A stretch of DNA of 35,767 nt from Chara braunii (taxonomy: Eukaryota > Streptophyta > Charophyceae > Charales > Characeae). The DNA lies in assembly GCA_003427395.1 (NCBI GenBank), contig BFEA01001209.1, positions 40,365 through 76,131 of the forward strand. Direction: 5' to 3'. Shown in pieces: positions 11,213 through 21,047 of this stretch. The translations under genes and the position numbers were made by a program. How positions within the stretch are numbered: position 1 is the stretch's first letter; every line of letters starts with the position of its first letter. The notes under the pieces were generated by a model, which had not been told where the DNA came from, ran no database searches, and saw nothing but the letters and a program-made list of their open reading frames with translations.

Positions 11213-11618
11213 GCCCAGAGGGTGAAGTTAGGCAGTTGAGTGGTGGAGCTGGAGGGTGAAGATGAAGACCTTCATGGCCATGGAGTAGTAGTAGTAGTAG
11301 GGTGTAGNGCCCAGAGGGTGAAGTTAGGCAGTTGAGTGGTGGAGCTGGAGGGTGAAGATGAAGACCTTCATGGCCATGGAGTAGTAGTAGTAGTAGGGTG
11401 TAGGCCTAGGCTATGGAGGTAGGGGCTGGAAGACCTCAAGCTAGGCTATGGTGCCCAGAGGGTGAAGTTAGGCAGTTGAGTGGTGGAGCTGGAGGGTGAA
11501 GATGAAGACCTTCATGGCCATGNGGAAGACCTCAAGCTAGGCTATGGTGCCCAGAGGGTGAAGTTAGGCAGTTGAGTGGTGGAGCTGGAGGGTGAAGATG
11601 AAGACCTTCATGGCCATG
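11213..11618. repeat. Two exact 95-bp duplications, each split by a single N
   Basis: Bases 11213-11307 are repeated as 11309-11403 across the N at 11308. Bases 11428-11522 are repeated as 11524-11618 across the N at 11523. Both duplicated blocks are 95 bp and, as read by eye, identical. All four contain the same core from GCCCAGAGGGTGAAGTTAGG to TTCATGGCCATG. The equal length and the N placement fit contigs that overlap by 95 bp and were joined without merging. Confidence 0.8.
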
Positions 11619-12609
11619 CAGTAGTAGTGGTAGTGGAAGACCTCAACCTAGGCTATGGTGAACGGTGAAGGAAGAGAGTAGAGGTTGAAGGAGAGGAAGG
11701 AGGAGGGGACCAACATGGGAGACTCGCCTTTGGCTATGGTAGACCATATCCATGTCCTTGGATGGTGCTGCATGTAGAACCCCCCTGTGTGGGTACCGAC
11801 CTGTGTTGGACCTCATCTGAGAGTGTGCTATGGCAGAATGAGATGGGAGAGGCATAGTAGTTGCGTTATCTTTTACATCCGTGATGGACATGGATGAACC
11901 GCCATAGCTAGAGATGCAACCGAGGGCTCTTTGAGTGCTGGCAGTAAGGGGGAATACTTGGACATGACTCCTGTTCATTCATTCATTTGGTGCTGCAATT
12001 AACTGATTATGTGAAGAGTAGGAGGAAAGGAGAAGAAAAAAGGAAAATTGGAGATGAATTCAATTTTGGAGTATGAGATGGAAAGGAAGAGATGGGGAAG
12101 ACGTTGATTTCAACTTTGCGTAGTCCTTGTTCGTCTATCCTCTTCATTCTGTTGCACTCGTTTTCTCTCTCCACTTCTTCTTTTGAGTGCATTTTCTCAC
12201 ATTTGAGTTTTGCATTATGGATGGAGTAGGATCATAGCATAATGCACGATGCTGCTTGCCTTTGGCACATCACCTTGTCCGTTCCATGATTGCCTAATTA
12301 TTTATTTATCACCAGGTAGAAAATCCAGAATAAGACAATCAGAGCACAGGGAAGGCAGGATCAATACCTTGGCAAGGTAAATGACCTAATGTAAGAGATG
12401 CAGCAATTAATCCAATAGACCACCAACATGGAGGAAAAGGTTGTACATCCATTGGAAGAAAAAACTTCCGACTCCCTGGGGATATGCTACTGTTGGATGA
12501 AAACTAAATGCATGTTCATATGCAGTCATTGAACCTGCTTAATTTGACACAAAACCAGTATACATAATACGGACAGCTATTAAACGACCAGGATCATTCA
12601 ATACAACTG
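11619..12609. other. Non-coding stretch left of the adapter
   Basis: No gene recognised. Short minus-strand open frames at 11643-11978 and 12007-12192 have no motifs. Because an adapter follows at 12610, this stretch may not be truly adjacent to the LINE. Confidence 0.4.
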
Positions 12610-12647
12610 CTGTCTCTTATACACATCTAGATGTGTATAAGAGACAG
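12610..12647. other. Nextera (Tn5 mosaic end) mate-pair junction adapter retained in the assembly
   Basis: Bases 12610-12628 are CTGTCTCTTATACACATCT, the 19-bp Tn5 mosaic end, and 12629-12647 are its exact reverse complement. The two back-to-back copies make the 38-bp circularisation junction used in Nextera mate-pair libraries. It is synthetic sequence, not genome, so the flanks may not be neighbours in the real chromosome. Confidence 0.97.
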
Positions 12648-12672
12648 GTGTACAGGATACCAACCATGAAAT

Positions 12673-12688
12673 GACACCTTTTGTCATC

Positions 12689-12690
<2 letters not shown>
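12673..12690. repeat. Target-site duplication, left copy (LINE)
   Basis: GACACCTTTTGTCATCAT, identical to 18412-18429. It lies directly next to the T-run that represents the LINE poly(A) tail on the plus strand. Confidence 0.85.
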
Positions 12691-12719
<29 letters not shown>

Positions 12720-13400
12720 TCTTTCCACCAGTGTTAGTGGTGCTGATAAGAGCAGACACCACTAGCACCTGGGGAGAGGCTCCATCTATTGGTGGGGAGC
12801 AGCACCTGCTGGAAAGCGGGTCCAACGCCCCTTATACAAACTGAACTTGGCTATATCAGAAGAAACAAATTGTGGGGTATTCCTGCCAGCATTGATTACC
12901 CTGGGATCCAGGGGGTTAACTGAGCAGGATGTGGGGAGGAAGGGGGAACCTCTTCACCCTGAATCTGCCACCCGATACTTCACTACACGCTAGTTCCTCC
13001 CTTCCCCTACACCTGATTGGATCCATGCTAGCTGGAAACCGGGTCCAGCGTCCCATAACCTGTCTGAGTGCCAAGAAAGAGAACCGGAAGCAGCCACTGG
13101 GGGGGCACCAGTTGATCCTCTCTTCGTCTCTCCTTTTGACATTTTACACTCTTGTTTTAACACAGTTCACTCAGCCTGCCAGCTTTAACTACCCCAAACA
13201 AAAGGAAAGAGCACCGACCCAAACGGGAGTTCCATATATGAGCATATATGTATTTGTGTGTATGCAGATGCATGCGGATGTGAATATTCAGGCATAATCT
13301 TTGCCAGGGAAAGGGCGTGGGGTGGGAAGGGGTCCAGGAAGTTCGAGGGAGGGCGTAGTGGGCACGAGGGATCGATTTTTGTCCAGTCTTTAAAAACTAG
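12691..13400 (-). other. LINE 3' untranslated region and poly(A) tail
   Basis: A T-run at 12691-12716 is the poly(A) tail on the opposite strand. Between it and the end of coding there is no open frame. Two diverged copies of a phrase like GCTGGAAANCGGGTCCANCG occur near 12810 and 13028. Confidence 0.7.
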
Positions 13401-13811
13401 TCAGTAGTCTCTCATTTTGTCCAAATCCTGTTGTCCCTCTCCCCTGTTTCCACTCCATTCCACCTTTGCAATCCATCCTCTCTCCCCTCCTACCCAATCT
13501 GTGCAGAAAACTGTAATCCGTCTCTTAACATCCCCGACTTGTCTAAAGAGGTCTAGCTGTGTTTTTGTGTCCGACCATCTTTGTATGAGTTCGAGGTGCA
13601 CTTGCTGCTGAGTCTGTTCTGTGATTTCTGACCCTTCTACCCTCACCTTCTCCATGGCCATGGTGCACCTCTGCCACCAGAGAGTCCATATCACCACCCT
13701 TCTTCCCAGTCCGTACACATTTTTCACGAAGGGCCTTGTTGCTCCTGTGGGCGGCCAATGGCCGGCCAATATGGCTTGCCATGACCAGGGCCAGGGGATG
13801 TCAGATTCCAT
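13401..13811 (-). pseudogene. LINE ORF2 C-terminal tail
   Basis: Frame open from 13811 to a stop at 13401, directly downstream (minus strand) of the zinc-binding segment. About 136 residues, rich in charged and aromatic residues. No named domain; position after zf-RVT is the usual place for a LINE ORF2 tail. Confidence 0.55.
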
Positions 13812-13817
13812 TTTCTT

Positions 13818-14096
13818 CTATATGCGGTCCCACCATCTCCATGTGAATTGGGCGATCAGGCATTGCATGAAAATATGTTCGATGGTCTCCGCCTTCTTGT
13901 GGAAAGGGAAAAGACTCTGGCACCTCTGGCACCATGGAAGTAGCAGATCTCTTTGTTCTAGGTTAGTGTGGTCGGCCAACCAGTCGTTGGTTGGCAAGCA
14001 GCGATGGACAATCTGCCACTGTAGGGAAGTCATTTTCATGGGTTTAGATTTTTGTTCCTTGAACCATTGAATCGGTGTCAAGAGGGTGCGATCCAC
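13818..14096 (-). pseudogene. LINE zf-RVT zinc-binding domain
   Basis: Residues include WQIVHRCLPTNDWL, then CQRCQ (about 20 residues later) and EHIFMQC. This is the typical zf-RVT pattern (W..HG.LPT, CxxC, ExxxHxxxxC) seen after the reverse transcriptase in plant non-LTR elements. It follows the linker segment (14115-14924) after a stop and is separated from the tail by another stop. Confidence 0.8.
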
Positions 14097-14114
14097 ATTT
14101 AGGTGTCTGGGCCA

Positions 14115-14924
14115 TCAATCGTTGACGGTGTCCCTCAGGCGCCGTTTAGGTCTAAGCATTTTATAGGCTGATTTGACCGACAACTGGTGCAAGCTTGTGT
14201 GACCATCTTTGGGGCTTCTCCTCTTCTGGGGGGGCTTCCATGTCCATCCAACTGGATCCAGGGCCAGATCCTGGATTGGTTTGAATGGCTGGAACACCAC
14301 CCTCTGTCCCTTCTCCTCTATTACTCTTACCCGATACACAAATGTTTTCTCTTTCCATTCGAAGGGGGTTGTATTCCCTTGAAGGGTACCCGTTCTGGTG
14401 ATAGTGTAGTGTTCGACCATGACTGTTTGGGGTGATACCATGTGTATTTGGCCCATCCTCGGCGGGGTCTCCGTACTTGGTACCCAATCGCCAACTCGCA
14501 AAGTGGGACCTCGTTTAAGAACTCGGTACCATGCCACTGGGATGGCTTCGATCAGGTTATCCAAAAGTTTCTCTACGTGGTGACAGTACCGCAAGGTTTC
14601 CCGCAACTGATCTCCTGTTACCCAGTCTTGTCTCTCATTGTCCCAAAGATCCCCAACCCTAAGCACCCCTCGTTTAACCCAACTTTTCCAAGGGAGGGAT
14701 GAACTTATCATGATGCAGCCTCTCAAGTCTGTCACCCATCGATTTCCAAAGAGGGGTTGTCGGTAGACCTCCTCCCAACGGATGGGGTGGGCCCTGTCTG
14801 GGAGTGAAAGTCTACGCCAGGTTTCCGACAGTGATGGCCAAAAATTGTCCATCGTCTGACCACCGCCATCCAGCCCCTCCCTTTCTTGTGGGATTGTCCA
14901 GAAACGGTCCTCCGACAATGTCAA
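14115..14924 (-). pseudogene. LINE ORF2 segment between RT and zf-RVT
   Basis: The longest unbroken LINE frame (about 269 codons). It contains a piece resembling the repeated DLW, DWVT and LPWKSW phrases found between the thumb of plant LINE RTs and their zinc-binding region. It ends VKSAYKMLRPKRR, comparable to the 'VKSAY' phrase that commonly precedes zf-RVT. No catalytic domain of its own is visible. Confidence 0.7.
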
Positions 14925-15975
14925 CGAGTGGATCGTTTGGAGGGTTGTCGGGGATAGGTGTTCTAGAGCTAAAGCGCACCATGGACTTTAGTGGGCAAAG
15001 GTGAGCTTTTAATCCATTTTAATCTTAATGCTTGCACCTGCGTGGCTGGGTCAATTATTCCTAGGCCACCTCCCGCCTTAGGCTAGATGATTGAGTCTCA
15101 TGCCACTTGGCTAATTAAGTTGCTCTACTCGCCGTCCCCCCTCCATAGAAAGGCCGTTACTTTTTTTCTTAGGCTCCTCAGGGCCGCTTTGCTCAATGGC
15201 CACAATAGGGACTTGTACCATAATGTTGCGAAGATTACATTGTTGACTACTAGTGCACGGCCGAATAGGGATGTGTGTTTGTTTCTCTAGCTGTTTAGTG
15301 TATGCTGAGCCGGGGTGCTGATCCAATCGTCATTGGTTGGCGGGCGTCCCTCAGTAGTCATGCATACCCCTAGGATTCTTATGGGGGGTTCTAGTGGCAT
15401 CCATGTAATGCATGGTGACTCTGAGGGGCGTCCCCCTTGATAATGAATCCGCCATCCTTGTGTTTTGCTCCCCCAATTGACTGTCATGTCAGACACCCTA
15501 GCAAATTTTTCCATCATCTGTTGAATTTCCCCAGGATGCGGTGTGTGGCCTCTACCATAATTGTGAGATCGTCCGCGAACAGGGAGCATACCGGGACTGT
15601 GTCCTCTGGAATGTGTGTAACTCGGATTCTAGTGATGTTTTTGTTTGCCCGAAGGTTGTCCTCTGGAATGTGTGTAACTCGGATTCTAGTGATGTTTTTG
15701 TTTGCCCGAAGGTTGGCAGCAAGTGCTTTCATAATGACCAGGAAAAGGAAGGGGGCGATTGGGTCCCCTTGGCGGGCCGACTGCTCCAGGTGGAGGGGTG
15801 GGGCCAGGCATCTATTAACTTGGACGCAGGTGGTCGCATTTTGGTGTAGGATTTGTATCCAACGCCTGAAGTTTGGCCCAAAGTTCATTTTTTCCAGACA
15901 TCTATTTAGGAACAGCCAATCTACATGGTCATAAGCCTTTTTGAAGTATATGAAACTCAAGGCAGCGTTTTGATG
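14925..15975 (-). pseudogene. LINE reverse transcriptase (N-terminal part missing, frameshifted, motif A altered)
   Basis: Read from 15975 downward: motif A region LSFIYFKKAYDHVDW, then ARQGDPIAPFLFLV, then the catalytic FADDLTIM box (about 15555), then MTVNWGSK and ILGVCM in a shifted frame. FLWRGDGE and GGGLGIIDPATQVQALRLKW follow (about 15150-15015) in yet another frame, with stops. In motif A the usual Asp (F-x-D-F-x-KA) is Tyr. Fingers and other upstream RT motifs are absent because the sequence jumps to the inverted endonuclease block at about 15976. A 57-bp tandem duplication (15601-15714) repeats 19 residues, RANKNITRIRVTHIPED included. Clearly inactive. Confidence 0.85.
15601..15714. 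repeat. 57-bp exact tandem duplication inside LINE RT
   Basis: 15601-15657 and 15658-15714 are identical by eye (both begin GTCCTCTGGAATGTGTG). The unit is a multiple of three and keeps the RT frame open, duplicating 19 residues just before the FADD box. Confidence 0.9.
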
Positions 15976-16440
15976 AGAGTGTCTTTTGGAAGGGCCGCCA
16001 AACCTACCAAGCCTTCGCCCCCAATCCAGGGAGTGTCGGGGTGGCAATTTGGATCCCGCCTGAATCACGACTAGAGGTACTCAACTGGGATAATGACAAG
16101 GAGGAGGGACGATGGGTTAAAGTGTTGGGCATGTTGGAACCAGAAGTGGTGTGCATTGTGTCCTTATATGCCCCTAACACAACCCGTGAAAGGAAAACCT
16201 TCTTCGAAAAAGTCGAAACCGTCCCCACCCCTGATATCCCGATGATTCTAGCAGGAGATTTCAATGCCGCACCGGATAGATGGCTGGACCGATGGAAAGT
16301 CCACCCCACTACAGCACACAACGCAGAGGAGGACGAGCAGATGCTGAGAGACTTGTGCGCTCCCCTCTCGCTCTTCGACACCTTTCAACGCAAGGGCTTA
16401 TACCTGTATTCAAAACAACGACCCCGTGGTGCTCTGGTGT
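15976..16440 (+). pseudogene. LINE endonuclease, middle and C-terminal part, inverted
   Basis: On the plus strand, opposite to the rest of the LINE, the frame reads FWKGRQTYQAFAPNPGSVGV, then SLYAPN (about 16160-16177) and LAGDFNAAPDRWL (about 16249-16287). It ends at about 16440. These are standard endonuclease/exonuclease/phosphatase-fold motifs of LINE ORF2, including the AGDFN box. The N-terminal part of the same domain lies just to the right on the minus strand, so the block appears to have been inverted in place, with loss of the stretch that should join it to the RT. Confidence 0.8.
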
Positions 16441-16585
16441 GTCCATGAGGTGGGTTTCCTGAATGCGAACTACGTCTGGCCATGTTCTTCCCCCCAACCC
16501 CCGCATTAAGTCCCACAACGCTTTGTTCTTTTCGAGGTTGCGGGACGCCAGACCATTTACATTTGTGGTGCTCAGGTTGTGCGCC
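16410..16585 (-). pseudogene. LINE endonuclease, N-terminal part
   Basis: Minus strand from about 16580: LSTTNVNGLASRNLEKNKAL, a typical 'N-x-NGL' endonuclease start, then WPDVVRIQETHLMD with the catalytic-type Glu of QETHL, then EHHGVVVLNTG. Homology stops around 16410-16440 where the inverted block begins. Confidence 0.75.
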
Positions 16586-16603
16586 CTTTCACCCTCCCTT
16601 CCT

Positions 16604-18411
16604 TTATCCGTTTTGCAGCGGGGACCATTCTTGTGTTTCCCAGTCCACCCCTCTGTTGAGAATATTCTTCCTCATTATTTTGCATATAAACGTGAGTAGA
16701 TCATCGGTCGACCAGACGTTACTAGGTTTTATTTTCAGTTGTTGGGTATCTAGAAGTGTATTGTTTGTTTGCCATTGTAACCCTGCCTCCTTGTTATCTT
16801 CGAATCTTATGTAGAGATCCTTGTAGGCCATCTTCAAGTTCTCTGTTGACACACTAATGGTGGCCATTGCCCCTGGTTCGTGACCTCGTGGAACCGTAAA
16901 GCCCCTTCCCTTTGCATGTGCCAACCGTGCAAAGTCATCCCTCCGTAGGCAGGAGCATATGGATCCTCTGATTCAGCAGGTGACAAACCTTGTTCCCATT
17001 TACCAATCTTCCTTCTGATTGGAAGCACCAGCACTTTGTCCCCTTCCGGCAGGCTTTTGTGGTATAACCCTTTCTCAATGAGGTGGCGCAGTTTCGACCG
17101 CTTTGAGGGCTCTGCGGTTCCGCCCTCTCCCCGTTCAGTTTGGTCAGGCGGCTGGTCAGGGGGTTGTGGAGGGGGCTTATCTGTGCAGCCCGGGTTTACT
17201 ATCGATATGGTGGGCTGGAATTTTCTATGTATGATGTTCCAGATTTTGTACAGCACTTGTTGCCAATCCATTCCCGGGTATAGGTCTTGCCCCAATGCTT
17301 GTTTCAGGCTGGGGCTCTCATCCAGTAAGGCAAACAGTTGTACATAGGCCTCGTCCCAATATGACTTTGTTTGGCCTATGTATAGTGCCTGGAGTTGGCC
17401 AATTAACCAATCCGCTAGGCCCCTTAGCTTGGTCTCAACATCCTCTTCCCCTTCTGATCCCCAAGCCTCGGGAACTGTCCGTCATCTCCTCATCAGAGGG
17501 GGCTCCGACGGTTCCCGATCCATGGGTTGGGGTCCGAAGGCTTGAACAAAGGGGTCCGTTTTGGGGAGAGTCTCTTCCGGGGTTAGAGTCCTTTGAGGAG
17601 GTCCTTTTGGAGTGGGGGTTCTTCCGGGGCCTTAGTCCCCTGAGGCATGTTGCCTGATCACCTGGTGGGCACTTTGGTTCATAGCCCCTTTTCCCTGGTC
17701 CAACTGTTTTTCTCCCCCATGCACCGTCACGCCCCTTTCTTTTTCCCTTCCCTCTTCCCCTCCCCCTCCCTCTCCCTCTCCCCCCTTGTCCTTCTGTTCG
17801 CTGTTGCCTCCAGCGGGAACCTCCGGTCTCTTGTCTTTTGCCTTTTCCTCCCCCTCCTGTTTGCCCGTTCTGCCCCACTTCCCCTACCCGCTGCCCGACT
17901 GCCTGTTTGTCCCCTGTTTATGTCATGCTTGCAATGGCCTGGAATCTATTGTCTAATTTTCTGGGGCTGATTCGTTCGTTTTGTATTTTTCCGGGTTTGC
18001 TGAAGCATGCTTTTTTCTTCGGGGCTGCGGATTGCCATATATTTCTCCCAGATCTGATGGGGTGATGTAGTCTTGAGGCCTGGGCTCTGTTCGGGGCTCA
18101 GTCCCTGCTGCTCCAGGCCTGCTCTGTTGCCTGTGGGTCGGTACGCCTTTTTCTTTGGGGGGGGGGATGTGAAAGGTTAACCATCTGTCCATAAGCGCCT
18201 CCACTGATTTAGGAGGGATCAATTGGTCTGGTGGTTTGGTATTCCAATCTGCTGTTTCCCCTTTTTCCCATTCCCACCCTCTCACCCCTCCTTCTCGGGG
18301 TTCGTCCACGTAGACCCATCCTTCATGCCCTGCGTCGACAGTTCTCCACCAAGTGTCCTTGAAGGGATCTCGTAACAAGCGTCCTGTGGATCTGATCCTT
18401 TTGGCCGGGTG
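16604..18411 (-). pseudogene. LINE ORF1-like protein, in four frameshifted pieces
   Basis: Four consecutive open stretches on the minus strand (18432-17953, 17878-17435, 17295-16834, 16924-16604) lie in two alternating frames. The first contains GWVYVDEP and a DRWLTFHI phrase. The second is Gly/Arg-rich, with repeated GRGRGRG from a GC-rich pyrimidine tract on the plus strand. The last is acidic or aliphatic. Basic low-complexity content fits an RNA-binding ORF1, but I see no CCHC knuckle. Identity rests on position, immediately 5' of the endonuclease. Confidence 0.55.
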
Positions 18412-18429
18412 GACACCTTTTGTCATCAT
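18412..18429. repeat. Target-site duplication, right copy (LINE)
   Basis: GACACCTTTTGTCATCAT, the second copy of the 18-bp sequence at 12673-12690. The flank continues CAAGTTGATATTTACTGAC. Confidence 0.85.
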
Positions 18430-20014
18430 CAAGTTGATATTTACTGACTTTCTTGCTATTTTTTTTTAACTAACATGGATATTATGTTTTCAGCTTTATT
18501 CATGGGTCGCTAAACTATCTTTTTCTCCCACTCGTATCCAACCCAGTCCAAGGTTTGGTGTATCATATGTAGCCGGACCTACGTAAATACAAAATTATTT
18601 ACCCAGACCCAGCCCACCCAGACTGATTTAAAATCTTCCTACCCTTACCCAGTCCACTCACCATCTGCCATAATAGCCTTACCCCTACCAAGCCATACCC
18701 AGGCCAAAATTTCATCCACCCGCATTAGGCCCCACCCGAACCCAATTTTCATTCAACCGTGCCCAGCCGTACTCGTGCTCTTTTTTTTCCCCTTCGTTTC
18801 CTTTCTTTCTTGCTTCTCCTTCTTTTTTTTTTTTTCCTTCGGTGCCCAAGTTTTTCCATCCGGCAAACTCTTATTTTCCCCCTTCATTTCAAACTTAGGC
18901 CTTTGCATGTTGGATTCTTTACCTTCCATCCACAGATTATTTTTGCTGCATTCACCACAACTTTGGTAGCAATTCAGTGAAAAAGTAAAACCCCTTTAAG
19001 GCCAGGAGGGCCACAGCCATTACTTCCATGAAACAGACTATTACCAAATGTCTCGTGTGAGTATGCCCTAAGACGAAATGACAGGTGGCCCTGACCAACT
19101 GGCGTAGCTCAGTTGGTACACCCAATAGCTGTTGAAATGCAGAGCTGTGTCTGAATCAAGAGCGAACTACTTGAATTACCTGAGACTGGTCAGTTCTATC
19201 TCAAGCCCATTGCCCTGTCATTTGAGGCTCGAAAAAAATAAGGGCCAAATTTACACTAGGGGCACACCCCACTACTTGGCAGTGAAAGAGGGGCCAGGCC
19301 GAATTAGTAGAAAGGCCTGGCCCTAATACTATCTAGGCTTGCCTACCGGCCTGGGGTCACCTGGGCCAAACCTCTACCCAGCTGTATCCTGACCGGGGCA
19401 AACCTTTACCCGGCCCTAACCGCCCAGGCGCGGTTTCCTGCCCTGGCCATATCCCCCCCTCAGATTTTCACACCCGGCCATACTGGTGCATACTAATCTT
19501 GCCATATCCACACCTGTCCATAACGGCTGGGTACGGCTGGGTACGATCGGGTCGGGTCACGGTCACCCAATGTCAACCTCTGGTTTTATTCACTAAATTT
19601 GATCTCTGGTGGCACAATTCTTCGTAGGAGAGGAAGATGTGGACAGTATGGCATAAGGAAGAGAAGGGGAGTCACGTGTTTCCTCCTGTTTTCCCAACAC
19701 TGTCTGGGAGGACAGGAAGAGGAGGAGAAAGGAGAGGTTGAGTAGGACTTCTCCTGCCCTTAACTACGTCTTCATAGACATGAATAACACGCTTGTTGGC
19801 TTGGCATAGACACATTATGATGGTACCAAAAACGATATAACGACGCGAGTTTGTCCATCACTTTCTATGTGTGAGCGTGCGTGTGTATGTTTGTGTGGTG
19901 TGTGTGTGTCATAATGACGTGAGTTTGTCCATCACTTTCTATGTGTGAGCATGCCTGTGTATGTTTGTGTGTGGTGTCTGTGTCATGTGTGTGTGTGTGT
20001 GGTGTGTGTGCATG

Positions 20015-20015
<1 letters not shown>
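18430..20015. other. Non-coding, C-rich and hairpin-bearing stretch
   Basis: No gene recognised. Pyrimidine-rich segments occur at 18530-18860. A perfect 10-bp inverted repeat, GGGCCAGGCC at 19291-19300 and GGCCTGGCCC at 19314-19323, resembles the hairpins seen in the LTRs further right. TGGCGTAGCTCAGTTGGTA at 19100-19118 resembles a tRNA D-arm/A-box, but no matching T-arm follows at the right distance. About 55 bp (TTTGTCCATCACTTTCTATG onward) is duplicated near 19850 and 19924, leading into the GT repeat. Confidence 0.45.

Positions 20016-20068
<53 letters not shown>
20016..20068. repeat. (GT)n microsatellite
   Basis: Uninterrupted GT dinucleotides, about 26 units, preceded by shorter interrupted GT runs from 19990. 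Confidence 0.95.
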
Positions 20069-20069
<1 letters not shown>

Positions 20070-20808
20070 TTGTTTTAAAAGACCCCAGATTCTCTCTCTC
20101 ATTCCCTTCACAGATCATCACAAGCCATCCATAATGAAAAAGTATAGATAGGGAATATAATAGAAAATGCAAGGTTGGCCATGTTTGTGTGGTTCAGCGC
20201 CAAGTGCCCACACAATCTGCCGCCAAAGCGGCACACTTGCATATATACATACGTATACAGATATATTTCAAACCAAAAGGGGATGGTGGGCAGAAGGCAA
20301 CTTACCTAAGACAGAAGACTACTCCAGCGAGAAGGCACTGACCCGACCCCCTCAAAGGTCCGAAAAAACTTGGACAGCCTTCCGCATTGGCCCACAAAAC
20401 CAAAAACTCGTTTATCAAAAACAAACAAATATAACAGCATTGACATCGTGTGTGTGTGTGTGCTCTTTGTTGCTGGCTGGTAGGATCAATTAGACTTGAC
20501 TGTACATAATTGGAGAGAAAAAAAAAAATCCTGCTGGCATGAGCGTTCCCGGTATTTGTTTCTTGAACACCCTACCCCAAAATGGGAGTGCTTGGCCCGA
20601 AAGATGGTTCTTTTTAAACTCTTTTGAGAGGCATCAGAGCATATTCCCTGAGAATTTGAACTTCAGAGGTATGGGACAAAACTTGCTGCAATTACAACTC
20701 CTTGTTGTTTGGCAGTTTGTGCACGTCATCCATATTTATCTCATCAATTTGAATATTGCTTTTTTAATTGGATTATTCCCTTTTTTAATTGAATAATACC
20801 TTTTCAAG

Positions 20809-20950
20809 GTACAAACGGAATCCAGCACGAGTTCGAAATTGCATCAAGAAGTACCGGACTCTGTTCTTCTACCCCATCTTCGTCGCATGGCTGCGGTTGT
20901 GGAGAAAGCTCTCACCGAAAACTCCGATGAGGGCGTTGCTATCCTTGAAT
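20809..20950 (+). CDS. Candidate internal exon of an unidentified host gene
   Basis: A 142-bp open segment in one frame reads with normal amino-acid composition (for example LHQEVPDSVLLPHLRRMAAV then VEKALTENSDEGVAI). It is flanked by a plausible acceptor (pyrimidine-rich then TTTTCAAG, AG at 20807-20808) and a strong-looking donor (GTGAGT at 20951). No transposon motif is present. From memory the 'LPxHLxxMxxxxExAL' pattern is faintly like the region before the WD repeats of an axonemal dynein intermediate chain (WDR63 type), but this is only a guess. No neighbouring exon is certain; an open piece at about 20310-20440 could be one. Confidence 0.3.
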
Positions 20951-21047
20951 GTGAGTGTTTTGACATCACTCTGTCGTCTTTCATTTTCTGTGTCCTTGTT
21001 TGCTCTCATTTCATTTAAGGTTTTAAGAGGAACAATTGCGAGGATTT

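Larger units (their letters stand above)
12691..18411 (-). mobile_element. LINE (non-LTR retrotransposon) insertion, about 5.7 kb, rearranged and inactive
   Basis: On the minus strand the order is ORF1-like protein, endonuclease start, reverse transcriptase, zf-RVT, 3' UTR, poly(A) (T-run 12691-12716). The 18-bp duplications at 12673-12690 and 18412-18429 abut the two ends, giving a clean insertion boundary. The ORF1 frame runs into the right-hand duplication without an obvious own start, so the copy is probably 5'-truncated. Coding parts are broken by frameshifts, stops, a 57-bp duplication and an inversion of the middle of the endonuclease. Structure resembles plant L1-type LINEs with an apurinic-type endonuclease. 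Confidence 0.88.

Noticed and set aside
11643-11978. Minus-strand open frame of about 111 codons
   Set aside because: No motif, no homology recognised, next to assembly-damaged sequence.
13417-18065. Plus-strand open frames across the LINE
   Set aside because: Except for the inverted endonuclease block, they are antisense to recognisable LINE domains.
19100-19175. tRNA gene or tRNA-derived SINE head
   Set aside because: The D-arm/A-box-like TGGCGTAGCTCAGTTGGTA is clear but no cloverleaf, T-loop or B-box follows at the right distance.
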